A stretch of 64,000 bases of DNA from Streptomyces sp. AC555_RSS877 (lineage in GTDB: Bacteria; Actinomycetota; Actinomycetes; Streptomycetales; Streptomycetaceae): the NCBI RefSeq assembly GCF_019049245.1, contig NZ_JAGMUK010000228.1, positions 18,349 through 82,348 of the forward strand. The letters run 5' to 3'. Below are positions 1 through 8,880 of the stretch, one piece after another; within the stretch, counting starts at the first letter, position 1; each line of letters starts with the position of its first letter. The translations under genes and the position numbers were made by a program. The notes under the pieces are model-generated. The model had not been told where the DNA came from and ran no database searches. It saw only the letters and a list, made by a program, of their open reading frames with translations.

Positions 1-1
1 G

Positions 2-184
2 GAGACCGGCGGCCGCGGTCTCGCCCTCGTCGACGGGCTCGCCGACCGCTGGGGCTGGAGCCCCGAAGGCGCCGGCAAGCGCATCTGGTGCGAACTGGAC
101 CGGTGCGGAGCGCCCCGTCAGGGGACGGCGACCTACGGGGGCGGCGCTTCGGCGTATGAGGGGCTGGCGTTCGAGGCCGTGTGA
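2..184 (+). CDS. ATP-binding (HATPase_c/RsbW-like) protein, C-terminal fragment
   Basis: Open from the window edge and ending at TGA 182-184, so only about 60 C-terminal residues are visible. They include ETGGRGLALVDGLADRWG and an IWCELD end, which match the G2-box/ATP-lid end of the small GHKL ATPases that Streptomyces carry in many copies as anti-sigma or serine-kinase regulators. The gene runs away from the catabolic genes that follow and is separated from them by about 440 bp. The N-terminus, start and partner are outside the window. Confidence 0.7.
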   Translation, partial: ETGGRGLALVDGLADRWGWSPEGAGKRIWCELDRCGAPRQGTATYGGGASAYEGLAFEAV

Positions 185-622
185 CCGGCGCACGGTGGAC
201 GACGGACGCTGAACGACGGGCGACGGGCGACGGGCGACGGGCGACGGGCCGAAGCCTCGTCGCGTGTGGGCGACTTGGTGCACGGTGGCAGAAAGCGCTG
301 TCGTCCTTGATCTGCGGTGAATCTGTGCGCCGGGACGTGCTTCCGTGCGCGCCCATGACAAGCAGGACGTAAGCGATAAATCCCCGAACAGGTGTTGACG
401 CCACGTGACCGTTTGATCACGCTTGTGTTCAGCGATTCGCCGTGAGGGGACGCCGAGGGTTCCGGTGACGGGAGCCCTCGACGAGTGCGGGTCGTGATTC
501 GGCGTCGGTTCTTTCAGGGCCAGGAGGGACCGGTGGGGAGAGTGCGCCGGAGTCGGTCGGCGGCGCGCGATGCCGTGCTCGGGGCGGGCAGTTGCGCGCC
601 GCCGACCGACGGCCCACGGGAC
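185..622. other. Intergenic stretch, no convincing gene
   Basis: About 440 bp between the ATPase tail and the cyclase gene. Reading frames here have no family resemblance and no Shine-Dalgarno sequence. The only structure seen is a short tandem repeat at 214-248. Confidence 0.5.
214..248. repeat. Five tandem copies of the heptamer CGACGGG
   Basis: Five perfect 7-bp units in a row starting 30 bp after the ATPase stop codon. A simple-sequence tract, probably slippage-prone; no function visible. Confidence 0.8.
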
Positions 623-1558
623 TCAGAGGATGGCGACGGGTGCCACGGGGGTACCCGTGGCGCCGACGAAGGGTTCGGGCATCGCCGACAGCAGGAACGT
701 GTAACGGTCCGCTTGTCCACAGGCTGTGGACAACTTTTCGAGATTCCAGTTCTGGCCCTGCAGCATGCCCATCTCCACGAGGTCGAGCGCGTGTACGGGC
801 AGCCACAGATCCTCGACCTCCGGCGGGAAGATCTCGAAGGTCAGGGTGTCGTTCGCGACCGCCGCGACATCGCGCGCGTGGAACCACTCGGGGGTGCGGA
901 TCGACAGGCCGGGTGACGGATGGCCGTACGCCTGCTTGTCGCCCGCCAGATACACCTGGATCTGCCCCGTCCGTACGAGCACGACGTCACCGGCACGCAC
1001 GCGCGTACCGGCGAGTTCCTCGGCGGCCTCCAGGTCCTCGGGGGTGACGGCGTGCGCGCCGTCGAGCCGCGCCACGCCACGCGCGCGTGCCACGTCGAGC
1101 AGCACCCCGCGCGAGACGATGTGCCGTGCCTTGTCGATGCTGCTGAACTCGGCGCCGCCGTGCGGGGTGATGGTGCCGGCCGGGCGGCCGTTGTAGAGCC
1201 GCCCCGAGTGTGAGACGTGGGTCAGCGCGTCCCAGTGAGTGGCGGCCTGCAGGCCCATCGTCACGGCGTCGTCGCTGCACGCCACCGTGCCCGGGCCGAA
1301 GATCTCCTGGTTGATCTGCACCATGGTGTGCAGCGGGTTGACCCGGCCCGGCATCAGCCCGGTCTGGACGCCGTCCTGTTGGAGAGGGAGCGCGAGAGGG
1401 ACCCGGAGACCGCTCCGTACGCAGGTCGCGGCCTCGCGGACGACCTCGTCGGTGATCAGGTTGAGGGTGCCGATCTCGTCGTCGTCCCCCCAGCGGCCCC
1501 AGTTGTTCACGCGCTTGGCGATGTCGTGAAACGCCGGATGGAGTGCGGGCATGGACAT
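623..1558 (-). CDS. Cyclase-family (kynurenine formamidase-like) metal hydrolase
   Basis: 311 residues from ATG 1558. I chose this start because GGGAGCAG lies just before it; an in-frame ATG at 1600 has no ribosome site. The protein matches the cyclase family (PF04199): the segment ATHWDALTHVSH carries the H-x-D...H metal-binding pattern, followed by HGGAEFSSIDKARHIVSRG. Members hydrolyse amides, esters or cyclic bonds with a divalent metal in the cytoplasm. The gene is divergent from the SDR gene at 1642, with the palindrome at 1606-1620 between them, so both are probably controlled by one operator. Substrate unknown; a ring- or ester-opening step in the catabolic regulon is an inference. 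Confidence 0.82.
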   Translation of the reverse strand: MSMPALHPAFHDIAKRVNNWGRWGDDDEIGTLNLITDEVVREAATCVRSGLRVPLALPLQQDGVQTGLMPGRVNPLHTMVQINQEIFGPGTVACSDDAVTMGLQAATHWDALTHVSHSGRLYNGRPAGTITPHGGAEFSSIDKARHIVSRGVLLDVARARGVARLDGAHAVTPEDLEAAEELAGTRVRAGDVVLVRTGQIQVYLAGDKQAYGHPSPGLSIRTPEWFHARDVAAVANDTLTFEIFPPEVEDLWLPVHALDLVEMGMLQGQNWNLEKLSTACGQADRYTFLLSAMPEPFVGATGTPVAPVAIL

Positions 1559-1605
1559 CTCTGCTCCCGGGGGCTTGTCTCCACGCATCTGACGGGCCAT
1601 AGAAT

Positions 1606-1620
1606 CTAACGGTCCGTCAG
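1606..1620. promoter_or_regulatory. Regulon operator 1 (TGACG-N3-CGTCA type)
   Basis: CTAACGGTCCGTCAG, one mismatch from a perfect 15-bp odd palindrome. It sits between the divergent cyclase (48 bp from its ATG) and SDR (22 bp from its ATG) starts. Confidence 0.75.
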
Positions 1621-1641
1621 AAACCGCGGGAAGGGGCCGGC

Positions 1642-2559
1642 ATGGGGAACTTCTTGGCAGGCAAGGTGATCGCCGTGACGGGCGCCGGGCGGGGCATCGG
1701 CCGGGCGGTCGCCCTGGGCGCGGCGGCCGAGGGGGCGCGGGTCGTCGTCAACGACTACGGCGTCTCCATGGACGGCGGCTCGCCGACCAGTGAGATCGCC
1801 GAGTCCGTCGTCAAGGAGGTGACGGCGGCGGGCGGCGAAGCGGTCGCCGTGGCCGACGACATCTCGACGATGGCGGGCGGGCAGCGGGTCGTCGATGCGG
1901 CACTGACCTCGTACGGGCGCCTCGACGGGGTCGTGTGCGTCGCCGGGATCCTGCGCGAGCGGATGCTGTTCAACATGTCCGAGGACGAGTGGGATCCGGT
2001 GATCGCCACACACCTCAAGGGCACGTTCACGGTGTTCCGGGCGGCTTCGGCGGTCATGCGGCAACAGCGCGCGGGAACCTTGATCGGCTTCACCAGCGGC
2101 AACCACCAGGGCTCGGTGTCGCAGGCCAACTACAGCGCGGCGAAGGGCGGGGTCATCTCGCTGGTGCGGAGCGCCGCACTCGGCCTGCACAAGTACGGGG
2201 TGACCGCCAACGCGGTGGCGCCCGTGGCCCGTACCCGGATGTCGGCGAACGTGCCCATGGAACTCACCGAGATCGGTGAGCCCGAGGACGTGGCCGCCCT
2301 CGTGGTCTACCTGCTGTCGGATCGCGCGAGGGAGCAGGGGATCACGGGGCAGGTGTACACGATCGCCGGGCCGAAGATCGCGGTGTGGGCTCAGCCCCGG
2401 GAGCTGCGGTCCGCGTATGCGGAGGGCGCGGGGTGGACGCCGGAGCGGATCGCCCAGTTCCTGCCGGGGTCGGTGGGGGTGGATCCGATGCCGATGCTTT
2501 CGCAGGTGGCGGGGATGGAACTCGCCGCTGCGCGGCGTGACAGGCCGAACGCCCGGTAG
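1642..2559 (+). CDS. SDR-family 3-hydroxyacyl-CoA-type dehydrogenase
   Basis: 305 residues from ATG 1642, with an AAGGGG ribosome site. The Rossmann motif TGAGRGIG is at residues 13-20 and the catalytic pair is Tyr164/Lys168 (NYSAAK). The insert NDYGVSMDGGSPTS after the second strand resembles the dehydrogenase unit of multifunctional enzyme 2 and actinobacterial Hsd4A, which oxidise 3-hydroxyacyl-CoAs with NAD. About 45 extra residues follow the usual SDR end. First gene of a likely operon with the acyl-CoA dehydrogenase (2661) and alcohol dehydrogenase (3854); operator 1 lies directly upstream. The exact substrate is not deducible. Confidence 0.85.
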   Translation: MGNFLAGKVIAVTGAGRGIGRAVALGAAAEGARVVVNDYGVSMDGGSPTSEIAESVVKEVTAAGGEAVAVADDISTMAGGQRVVDAALTSYGRLDGVVCVAGILRERMLFNMSEDEWDPVIATHLKGTFTVFRAASAVMRQQRAGTLIGFTSGNHQGSVSQANYSAAKGGVISLVRSAALGLHKYGVTANAVAPVARTRMSANVPMELTEIGEPEDVAALVVYLLSDRAREQGITGQVYTIAGPKIAVWAQPRELRSAYAEGAGWTPERIAQFLPGSVGVDPMPMLSQVAGMELAAARRDRPNAR

Positions 2560-2602
2560 TTCGGGCGGTGCTGGCGAAGGGCGGCTACGGGTTGTCTGTG
2601 GC

Positions 2603-2631
2603 GGGTCGCGCGGTTCCCCGCGCCCCTGGTC
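2603..2631 (+). repeat. Dispersed Streptomyces intergenic repeat, copy 1
   Basis: Contains CGCGCGGTTCCCCGCGCC, one base different from the copies at 45596 and (inverted) 57489. All three copies lie in spacers just after stop codons. The core can pair (GCGCG...CGCGC). Confidence 0.65.
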
Positions 2632-2660
2632 ATCGCGTCCCACGTGGAGAGGAGACCCCG

Positions 2661-3839
2661 ATGGACTTCGGATTGGCCGCTGAGGACGAGGCGTTCCGAG
2701 GGGAGGCCAGGGAGTGGCTGGCGACACACGCCGACAGCTCCCTCGACCGCCGCACCTGGGAGCGGACCCTCGGCAAAGCGGGCTGGATCGGGCTCGGGTG
2801 GGCCGAGGGCGGGTACGGCAACCGGACAGTCGGGCTTACCCGGCAGGTTGTCTGGGCCGAGGAGTACGCGCGCTCGGCCGCGCCGCCACGCTCCGGTCAC
2901 ATCGGCGAGAACCTGCTAGGCCCCACCCTTCTCGCGCACGGCACCGAGGAGCAGCGATCCCGGTTCCTGCCCCCGATCGCGGCCGGGGAGGAACTCTGGT
3001 GCCAGGGGTACAGCGAGCCCGGCGCGGGGTCGGATCTGGCCGGGGTGCGGACCAAGGCCGAACGGAGCGCGGACGGGACGTACCGCGTCACCGGCCAGAA
3101 GATCTGGACGTCCCTCGCGCACGAGGCGGACTGGTGCTTCGTCCTCGCCCGCACGGAACCGGGACGTGACCGGGTTCCCCCGGCCCCGGCGGGAGGTTCG
3201 CGACGTCACCACGGGCTCACCTTCCTGCTCGTTCCCATGGACCAGCCCGGCCGGATCGAAGTGCGGCCCATTCGGCAGCTGACGGGCACGAGCGACTTCA
3301 ACGAGGTCTTCTTCGACGGGGCACGCGCGCGCGTGGAGCACGTCGTCGGAGGTGAGGGCGGCGGCTGGCGGGTCGCGATGAGCCTGCTCGGGTTCGAGCG
3401 GGGAGTCTCGACGCTGGCCCAGCAGATCGGTTTCGCCCAGGAGTTGGGGCGGGTCGTACGGACCGCCGTCGAGTCCGGCGCGGTGGACGACCCCGTCGTA
3501 CGGGAACGGCTCGTGCGGCAGTGGGCCGAGCTGCGCGTGATGCGCTGGAACGCCCTGCGCACGCTGGGGAGTTCGGGTGACGCGGGCGCGCCCAGTGTGG
3601 CCAAGCTGCTGTGGGGCGGCTGGCATCAGCGGCTCGGGGAGCTGGCGATGCTGGTGCGGGGCGCGGCGGGGACGGTCGGACCGGCCCCGTGGTCGGCTTC
3701 GGCGCCGTACGAACTCGACGCACTGCAGAACCTGTTCCTGTTCTCCCGGGCCGACACGATCTACGGCGGCTCCGACCAGATCCAGCGCACGATCATCGCC
3801 GAGCGCGTGCTCGGTCTGCCGAGAGAACCCAAGGGCTGA
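2661..3839 (+). CDS. Acyl-CoA dehydrogenase (FadE family)
   Basis: 392 residues. ATG 2661 has GGAGAGGAG just upstream, so longer in-frame extensions are unlikely. Typical acyl-CoA dehydrogenase order: helical N-terminus, FAD-contacting QGYSEPGAGSDLAG and GQKIWTSLA, and a C-terminal YGGSDQIQRTIIAERVLGLP. It would introduce the alpha,beta double bond into an acyl-CoA, passing electrons to ETF. It follows the SDR by 101 bp (containing the dispersed repeat) and precedes the alcohol dehydrogenase by 14 bp. A second FadE (25260) belongs to the same operator-marked regulon, so the two may form a heteromer or act on different intermediates. Confidence 0.9.
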   Translation: MDFGLAAEDEAFRGEAREWLATHADSSLDRRTWERTLGKAGWIGLGWAEGGYGNRTVGLTRQVVWAEEYARSAAPPRSGHIGENLLGPTLLAHGTEEQRSRFLPPIAAGEELWCQGYSEPGAGSDLAGVRTKAERSADGTYRVTGQKIWTSLAHEADWCFVLARTEPGRDRVPPAPAGGSRRHHGLTFLLVPMDQPGRIEVRPIRQLTGTSDFNEVFFDGARARVEHVVGGEGGGWRVAMSLLGFERGVSTLAQQIGFAQELGRVVRTAVESGAVDDPVVRERLVRQWAELRVMRWNALRTLGSSGDAGAPSVAKLLWGGWHQRLGELAMLVRGAAGTVGPAPWSASAPYELDALQNLFLFSRADTIYGGSDQIQRTIIAERVLGLPREPKG

Positions 3840-3853
3840 CAGGGGGCTGCGTG

Positions 3854-4903
3854 ATGCGAGGCGTGGTGTTCGACGGAACGCGGATCGAGGTCGTGGACGA
3901 TCTCGACGTACGGGATCCGGGGCCCGGGGAGGTGCTGGTCGCGATCTCGGCGGCGGGGTTGTGCCACAGCGATCTGTCCGTGGCGGACGGGACCATACCC
4001 TTCCCCGTTCCCGTGGTGCTCGGCCATGAGGGGGCGGGGGTGGTGGAGGCCGTCGGGGCCGGTGTCACGCATGTGGCCCCCGGGGATCACGTGGCCCTGT
4101 CGACCCTCGCCAACTGCGGCGCGTGCGCGGAGTGCGACCGGGGACGGCCGACGATGTGCCGGCAGGCCATCGGGCGGCCGGGACGGCCGTTCACGCGGGG
4201 CGGGCGGCCGGTGTTCCAGTTCGCGTCCAACTCCGCCTTCGCGGAACGGACCCTCGTGAAGGCCGTGCAGGCAGTGCGTATCCCGAAGGACATCCCGTCG
4301 ACGTCCGCGGCACTCATCGGGTGCGGAGTGCTGACCGGCGTGGGCGCCGTGCTCAACCGGGCCGAGGTGGACCGCGGGGACAGCGTGCTGGTGATCGGCA
4401 CGGGCGGCATCGGGCTGAACGTCCTTCAGGGCGCGCGGATCGCGGGCGCGCTGCGGATCGTCGCCGTCGACACGAACCCGGCCAAGGAGGCGGTGGCGCG
4501 GCGGTTCGGCGCCACCCACTTCCTGACCTCGACGGACGGGGTCCGGGACATCCTGCCGACGGGGGCGGACCACGCCTTCGAGTGCGTCGGCCGCGTCGAG
4601 CTGATCCGGCAGGCGATCGACCTGTTGGACCGCCATGGCCAGGCGGTGCTGCTCGGCGTCCCCCCGGCCACGGCCGAGGCGTCCTTCCTCGTCTCGTCCA
4701 TGTACCTGGACAAGTCGATCCTGGGCTGCCGGTACGGATCCTCGCGACCGCAGCGGGACATCGCGCTGTACGCCGAGCTCTACCGGGAAGGACGGCTGCT
4801 CCTCGACGAGCTGGTGACCGAGACGTACCCGGTGGAGGACTTCGAGAAGGCGGTGGCGGACGCGGAGGCGGGGAGGGTGGCTCGGGGGGTGCTGACGTTC
4901 TGA
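3854..4903 (+). CDS. Zinc-dependent alcohol dehydrogenase (MDR, class III-like)
   Basis: 349 residues from ATG 3854 (an in-frame GTG is immediately upstream). Visible: catalytic zinc ligands in GLCHSDLSV and GHEGAGVVE, the structural-zinc cysteine cluster CGACAECDRG...C, and the NAD-binding GTGGIGLNV. It oxidises an alcohol to an aldehyde or ketone in the cytoplasm. Last gene of the SDR/FadE/ADH group, ending 35 bp before the convergent GlxA regulator. The aldehyde dehydrogenase at 47388 could act after it, but that link is inference. Confidence 0.88.
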   Translation: MRGVVFDGTRIEVVDDLDVRDPGPGEVLVAISAAGLCHSDLSVADGTIPFPVPVVLGHEGAGVVEAVGAGVTHVAPGDHVALSTLANCGACAECDRGRPTMCRQAIGRPGRPFTRGGRPVFQFASNSAFAERTLVKAVQAVRIPKDIPSTSAALIGCGVLTGVGAVLNRAEVDRGDSVLVIGTGGIGLNVLQGARIAGALRIVAVDTNPAKEAVARRFGATHFLTSTDGVRDILPTGADHAFECVGRVELIRQAIDLLDRHGQAVLLGVPPATAEASFLVSSMYLDKSILGCRYGSSRPQRDIALYAELYREGRLLLDELVTETYPVEDFEKAVADAEAGRVARGVLTF

Positions 4904-4938
4904 GCCCCTGGTGGGGCGAGGTGCGCCGCTCCGGCCGT

Positions 4939-5991
4939 TCACCGGAGGGTGGCGGCACCGCCGTAGCCCTCGGGTTCGCCGATGCCGGTTCCGGCGGTTC
5001 CGGCCCGGAAGGTGCGGCGATAGGCGGTGGGGCTGACGCCCAGGGCGGCCTGTAGGTGCTGTCGCATCGACTGGGCGGTGCCGAAGCCCGCGTCCCGGGC
5101 CACCTGGTCGACGGACAGGTCGGTGGACTCCAGCAGGTGCCGGGCCCGTTCCACGCGCTGCTGGGCGAGCCACTGGCCGGGGCTGACGCCGACCTCCTCG
5201 CGGAAGCGGCGCGTGAAGGTGCGCACCGACATGGCCTCCTGCTCGGCCATGTCCCGCAGCTGGATCGGCTCGTGGAGGCGGCCCAGCGCCCACGCGCGGG
5301 CGGCGGTCGTGGTCGCGAGCTGCGGGTCGGGCACGGGGCGTTGGATGAACTGCGCCTGTCCGCCGTCGCGGTGCGGCGGTACGACCATCCGGCGGGCCAC
5401 GTTGTTGGCGATCGCCGTGCCGTGGTCGCGGCGCACCATGTGCAGGCACAGGTCGATGCCGGCGGCGACGCCCGCCGAGGTCAGGATGTCGCCGTCGTCG
5501 ATGAACAGGACGTCCGCGTCGAGCCTGATCCGCGGGAAGAGGCGCTGCAGGCGCTCGGCGTCCGCCCAGTGCGTGGTGGCGGGGCGGCCGTCGAGGAGGC
5601 CGGCGGCGGCCAGGACGTAGACGCCGGTGCAGATGGAGGCGAGACGGGTGCCGGGGCGGATGTGGGCGAGCGCGGCGGCCAGTTCGTCGGTCAGCACGCC
5701 CTGCTCGAAGACCGGGCCGAGTTCGTACGAAGCCGGGATGATCACGGTGTCGGCGGTGGCCAGGGCTTCCGGGCCGTGGGCGACCTCGATGGCGAAGTCG
5801 GCGTCGGTCTCGACCGGGCCCGGCGGGCGGATCGAGCAGGTGATCACCTCGTACAGGTGCCGGCGCTCGGCGTCCCTGGGGCGGCCGAAGATGCGGTGCG
5901 GGATACCCAGCTCGAAGGGGAGCAGACCGTCGAGGGCGAGGACGACGACGCGGTGCGGACGGAAGCCCGGGGAGCCTGTGGCCGTTTCCAT
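4939..5991 (-). CDS. GlxA-type transcriptional regulator (DJ-1/PfpI + AraC HTH)
   Basis: 350 residues from ATG 5991. The N-terminal half is an amidotransferase-like DJ-1/PfpI domain (ASICTGVYVLAAAGLLDGR around the nucleophile-elbow cysteine). The C-terminal half is an AraC helix-turn-helix pair (AMSVRTFTRRFREEVGVSP and DQVARDAGFGTAQSMRQHL). Members act as ligand-sensing regulators of nearby catabolic or transport genes. It is divergent from the MFS transporter at 6063, 71 bp away, which is its most likely target. No copy of the 15-bp regulon palindrome is seen here. Confidence 0.88.
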   Translation of the reverse strand: METATGSPGFRPHRVVVLALDGLLPFELGIPHRIFGRPRDAERRHLYEVITCSIRPPGPVETDADFAIEVAHGPEALATADTVIIPASYELGPVFEQGVLTDELAAALAHIRPGTRLASICTGVYVLAAAGLLDGRPATTHWADAERLQRLFPRIRLDADVLFIDDGDILTSAGVAAGIDLCLHMVRRDHGTAIANNVARRMVVPPHRDGGQAQFIQRPVPDPQLATTTAARAWALGRLHEPIQLRDMAEQEAMSVRTFTRRFREEVGVSPGQWLAQQRVERARHLLESTDLSVDQVARDAGFGTAQSMRQHLQAALGVSPTAYRRTFRAGTAGTGIGEPEGYGGAATLR

Positions 5992-6062
5992 GGCCTGATT
6001 CTAGCGAATGCTGTCTTTCGGGCCACTCGATCAGGTGAGCCAGGGGCGGAAGGCTCTATGTC

Positions 6063-7364
6063 GTGACCCAGACAACCGAAGCCGCCGTAGACGCCTCCCG
6101 CGCCGGAAGGAAACGGTCCCGCATCCACAGAGCCTGGTTCGTCGCTGCCGTCACCTTCGTGACGATCATCGGCGCCGCCGCCTTCCGTTCCCTGCCCGGG
6201 CTGCTCATCGACCCGCTGCACCAGGAGTTCGGCTGGTCCCGCGGCACGATCGGGGCGGCGGTCTCCCTCAACCTCGCGCTGTACGGGCTCACCGCGCCCT
6301 TCGCGGCCGCGCTGATGGACCGCTTCGGCATCCGTCGGGTCGTTGCCGCGGCCCTGATGATGATCGCGATCGGGTCCGGTCTGACCGTGTGGATGACGGC
6401 GGCCTGGCAGCTGCTGCTGTGCTGGGGTCTGCTGGTCGGCCTGGGCTCCGGCTCGATGGCGCTGGCCTTCGCCGCCACGGTCACCAACCGCTGGTTCACC
6501 GAGCGGCGCGGCCTGGTCACCGGCATCCTCACCGCCGCCTCGGCCTCCGGCCAGCTGATCTTCCTGCCGGTGCTGTCCCTGATGGTCGAGTACCACGACT
6601 GGCGCCCGGCGGTCGTCACGGTCGCCCTCTCCGCCCTCGCGGTGGTCCCGTTCGTATGGCTGCTGCTGCGCGACCACCCGGCGGACGTCGGGCTGAACCC
6701 GTACGGCGCGCAGGAGTTCGTGCCGAAGCCGGCCCCCGTGCCGGGAGCCGCGCGCCGGGCCGTGGCCGTCCTCTTCAAGGCCGCCCGCACCGGCCCCTTC
6801 TGGCTACTGGCCGGCACCTTCGCGATCTGCGGCGCCTCGACGAACGGCCTGGTCCAGACCCACTTCGTGCCCGCTGCCCACGACCACGGCATGCCGGCCC
6901 CGGCAGCGGCCTCGCTGCTCGCGGTCATCGGCGTGTTCGACGTCGTCGGCACGATCGCCTCCGGCTGGTTCACCGACCGCTTCGACCCGCGCCGGCTGCT
7001 GGCGGTGTACTACGCGCTGAGAGGCATCTCGCTGCTCTTCCTCCCGATGCTGCTGGCCCCGTCGATCCACCCGCCGATGCTCTTCTTCATCGTCTTCTAC
7101 GGCCTGGACTGGGTCGCCACCGTCCCGCCCACCGTGGCCCTGTGCCGCGAGCACTACGGCGACGACAGCGCGATCGTCTTCGGCTGGGTCCTCGCCGCCC
7201 ACCAGGTCGGCGCCGCGATCGTGGCCGTCCTCGGGGGTGTGGCCCGTGACGTCTTCGGCACGTACGACACGGTCTGGTACGCGTCGGGCGCCCTGTGCGC
7301 GGCGGCGGCGCTGATGGCGCTGGTGATCCGGCGGCAGGGAGCGCCGGTAAGGGTGGCGGCCTAG
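6063..7364 (+). CDS. MFS transporter
   Basis: 433 residues, GTG start at 6063. About twelve hydrophobic segments, a cytoplasmic loop DRFGIRRV after the second helix pair and a matching TDRFDPRRL in the second half are typical of the major facilitator superfamily, resembling the monocarboxylate/oxalate-formate branch. It sits in the cytoplasmic membrane as a proton-coupled importer or exporter of a small organic acid. Divergent from the GlxA regulator and tail-to-tail with the flavin reductase, whose stop overlaps its end by 4 bp. Substrate unknown. Confidence 0.85.
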   Translation: MTQTTEAAVDASRAGRKRSRIHRAWFVAAVTFVTIIGAAAFRSLPGLLIDPLHQEFGWSRGTIGAAVSLNLALYGLTAPFAAALMDRFGIRRVVAAALMMIAIGSGLTVWMTAAWQLLLCWGLLVGLGSGSMALAFAATVTNRWFTERRGLVTGILTAASASGQLIFLPVLSLMVEYHDWRPAVVTVALSALAVVPFVWLLLRDHPADVGLNPYGAQEFVPKPAPVPGAARRAVAVLFKAARTGPFWLLAGTFAICGASTNGLVQTHFVPAAHDHGMPAPAAASLLAVIGVFDVVGTIASGWFTDRFDPRRLLAVYYALRGISLLFLPMLLAPSIHPPMLFFIVFYGLDWVATVPPTVALCREHYGDDSAIVFGWVLAAHQVGAAIVAVLGGVARDVFGTYDTVWYASGALCAAAALMALVIRRQGAPVRVAA

Positions 7365-7969
7365 CGGAAGCGCCCCCTGTGGAACAGGAGGGGTGCGGCC
7401 TGCTCGTCGCCCGTGCCCAGCGCGTCCACCCGCCCCACCACGATCAGGTGGTCCCCGCCCGTGTGCACCGCGTGGATCGTGCAGTCGATCCACGCGAGCG
7501 TGTCCGCGAGGCGGGGGGAGCCGGAGACGGGGGACGCGTCGTGTGCGACGCCGGCGAACTTGTCCGCGCCGCTCACCGCGAAGCCGCGGCAGAGCCCGGC
7601 CTGGTGGGCGCCCAGGACGTTGACGCAGAAGACGCCGGCGCGGGCGATGCGCGGCCACGTCGTGGACGTACGGCCGACCATGAAGGCGACGAGGGGCGGG
7701 TCGAGGGAGAGGGAGGAGAAGGACTGGCAGGCGAAGCCGGCGGGTGCGGACTCGCCGTCGGCGGCGGGTGCGGTGACAACGGTCACTCCGGTCGCGAAGT
7801 TCCCCAGCACACGCCGGAACTCGGCGGGGTCGAGGGGCGGTCGTTCGTCCTCGCCGACGCAGCGCAACTCCGGGCGCGGCAACGGCTCCACGGGTTCCGG
7901 GCGGGGCCTGGCCCTGAGGTAGCGGACGGCTGCGGCGGCCATTCCTGCGTGTCCCATCACATCCACCAT
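7361..7969 (-). CDS. Flavin reductase (component of two-component monooxygenase)
   Basis: Up to 202 residues from ATG 7969; ATG 7957 is a possible alternative with GGTGGATGTG before it. The conserved block RRVLGNFATGVTVVTA, then SFSSLSLDPPLVAF and FCVNVLGAHQ, is typical of HpaC/HsaB-type flavin reductases (PF01613). These use NAD(P)H to make free reduced FMN or FAD for a partner monooxygenase. The regulon palindrome at 7975-7989 ends only 5 bp before ATG 7969, which implies a leaderless or very short mRNA if that start is used. The LLM proteins at 42646 and 44445 are candidate oxygenase partners. Confidence 0.88.
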   Translation of the reverse strand: MVDVMGHAGMAAAAVRYLRARPRPEPVEPLPRPELRCVGEDERPPLDPAEFRRVLGNFATGVTVVTAPAADGESAPAGFACQSFSSLSLDPPLVAFMVGRTSTTWPRIARAGVFCVNVLGAHQAGLCRGFAVSGADKFAGVAHDASPVSGSPRLADTLAWIDCTIHAVHTGGDHLIVVGRVDALGTGDEQAAPLLFHRGRFR

Positions 7970-7974
7970 TGAAG

Positions 7975-7989
7975 CTGACGGTACGTCAG
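7975..7989. promoter_or_regulatory. Regulon operator 2
   Basis: CTGACGGTACGTCAG, a perfect inverted repeat around a central base, identical to the copy at 44387. Five bp upstream of the flavin reductase ATG and downstream of the enoyl-CoA hydratase at 8022. Confidence 0.8.
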
Positions 7990-8021
7990 ATAGGAAGGGG
8001 CGGGCGGGGGCGTGGAGGCGC

Positions 8022-8867
8022 TCATCGCCCGCGGTACTCGGGCTTCCTGCGCTCCACGAAACTCGCCACGCCCTCCCGCGCGTCCGCCGTCGTCATGTTG
8101 ATCTCCTGCGCGGCGGCCTCCGCGGCGAAGGCGGTCGTGCGGTCGGTGTCCAGGGAGGCGTTGACCAGCTGCTTGGTGAGAGCGAGGGCGCGGGTGGGAC
8201 CGGCGGCCAGGCGCTGGGACCACTCTCGGGCCGTCTTGTCCAACTCCCCGTCCGCCACGACCCGGTTGACCAGACCGAGCCGTTCCGCGTCCGGCGCGGT
8301 CAGCGCGTCGCCGAAGAACATCAGCTCCTTCGCGCGCTGCGGGCCGATCAGGCGGGGGAGGAGGTAGGCGCCGCCGCCGTCCGGGACCAGCCCGCGTCGT
8401 ACGAACACCTCGATGAACCTGGCGGACTCCGCGGCGAGTACGAGGTCGCAGGCGAACGCGAGATGGGCGCCGAGGCCGGCCGCCGTGCCGTTGACGGCGG
8501 CGACGACCGGCTTCTCGCAGTCGAGGACGGCGGCGACCAGACGCTGGGCGCCGAGGCGGATCGTGCGGGCCACGTCACCGGCGACGCGGTCGTCCGCCGG
8601 TGGTCCGCCGCGCAGATCCGCGCCCGCGCAGAAGCCACGGCCCGTTCCGGTGATGACGACGGCCCGTACGGCAGGGTCGGCGGAGGCCTCCGACAGCAGC
8701 CGGATGACGCGTTCGCGCAGGTCAGGGGTGAGGGCGTTGAGGGTTTCGGGGCGGTTGAGCGTGATGCGGCAGACCTGATTGTCAGTGGCGTGCTGTACCA
8801 ATGACTCAGCGGATTTTTCCGTCTCCGAGGCATTCGCGTATGTACGGGGGTAATCAGGCGTGTTCAT
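8022..8867 (-). CDS. Enoyl-CoA hydratase/isomerase (crotonase fold)
   Basis: 281 residues from ATG 8867, preceded by GAAGGAGTCACG. The crotonase pattern is clear: RITLNRPETLNALTPDL, then GRGFCAGADLRG (oxyanion loop), NGTAAGLGAHLAFACDL and LVPDGGGAYLLPRLIG. It hydrates or isomerises an enoyl-CoA. The C-terminal REGVASFVERRKPEYRGR is typical of PaaG-like members. The gene lies downstream of the fused acyl-CoA synthetase (10253-12478) on the same strand, but a TnpB element has inserted 11 bp upstream of its start, keeping the ribosome site and removing any close native promoter. Confidence 0.9.
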   Translation of the reverse strand: MNTPDYPRTYANASETEKSAESLVQHATDNQVCRITLNRPETLNALTPDLRERVIRLLSEASADPAVRAVVITGTGRGFCAGADLRGGPPADDRVAGDVARTIRLGAQRLVAAVLDCEKPVVAAVNGTAAGLGAHLAFACDLVLAAESARFIEVFVRRGLVPDGGGAYLLPRLIGPQRAKELMFFGDALTAPDAERLGLVNRVVADGELDKTAREWSQRLAAGPTRALALTKQLVNASLDTDRTTAFAAEAAAQEINMTTADAREGVASFVERRKPEYRGR

Positions 8868-8880
8868 CGTGACTCCTTCG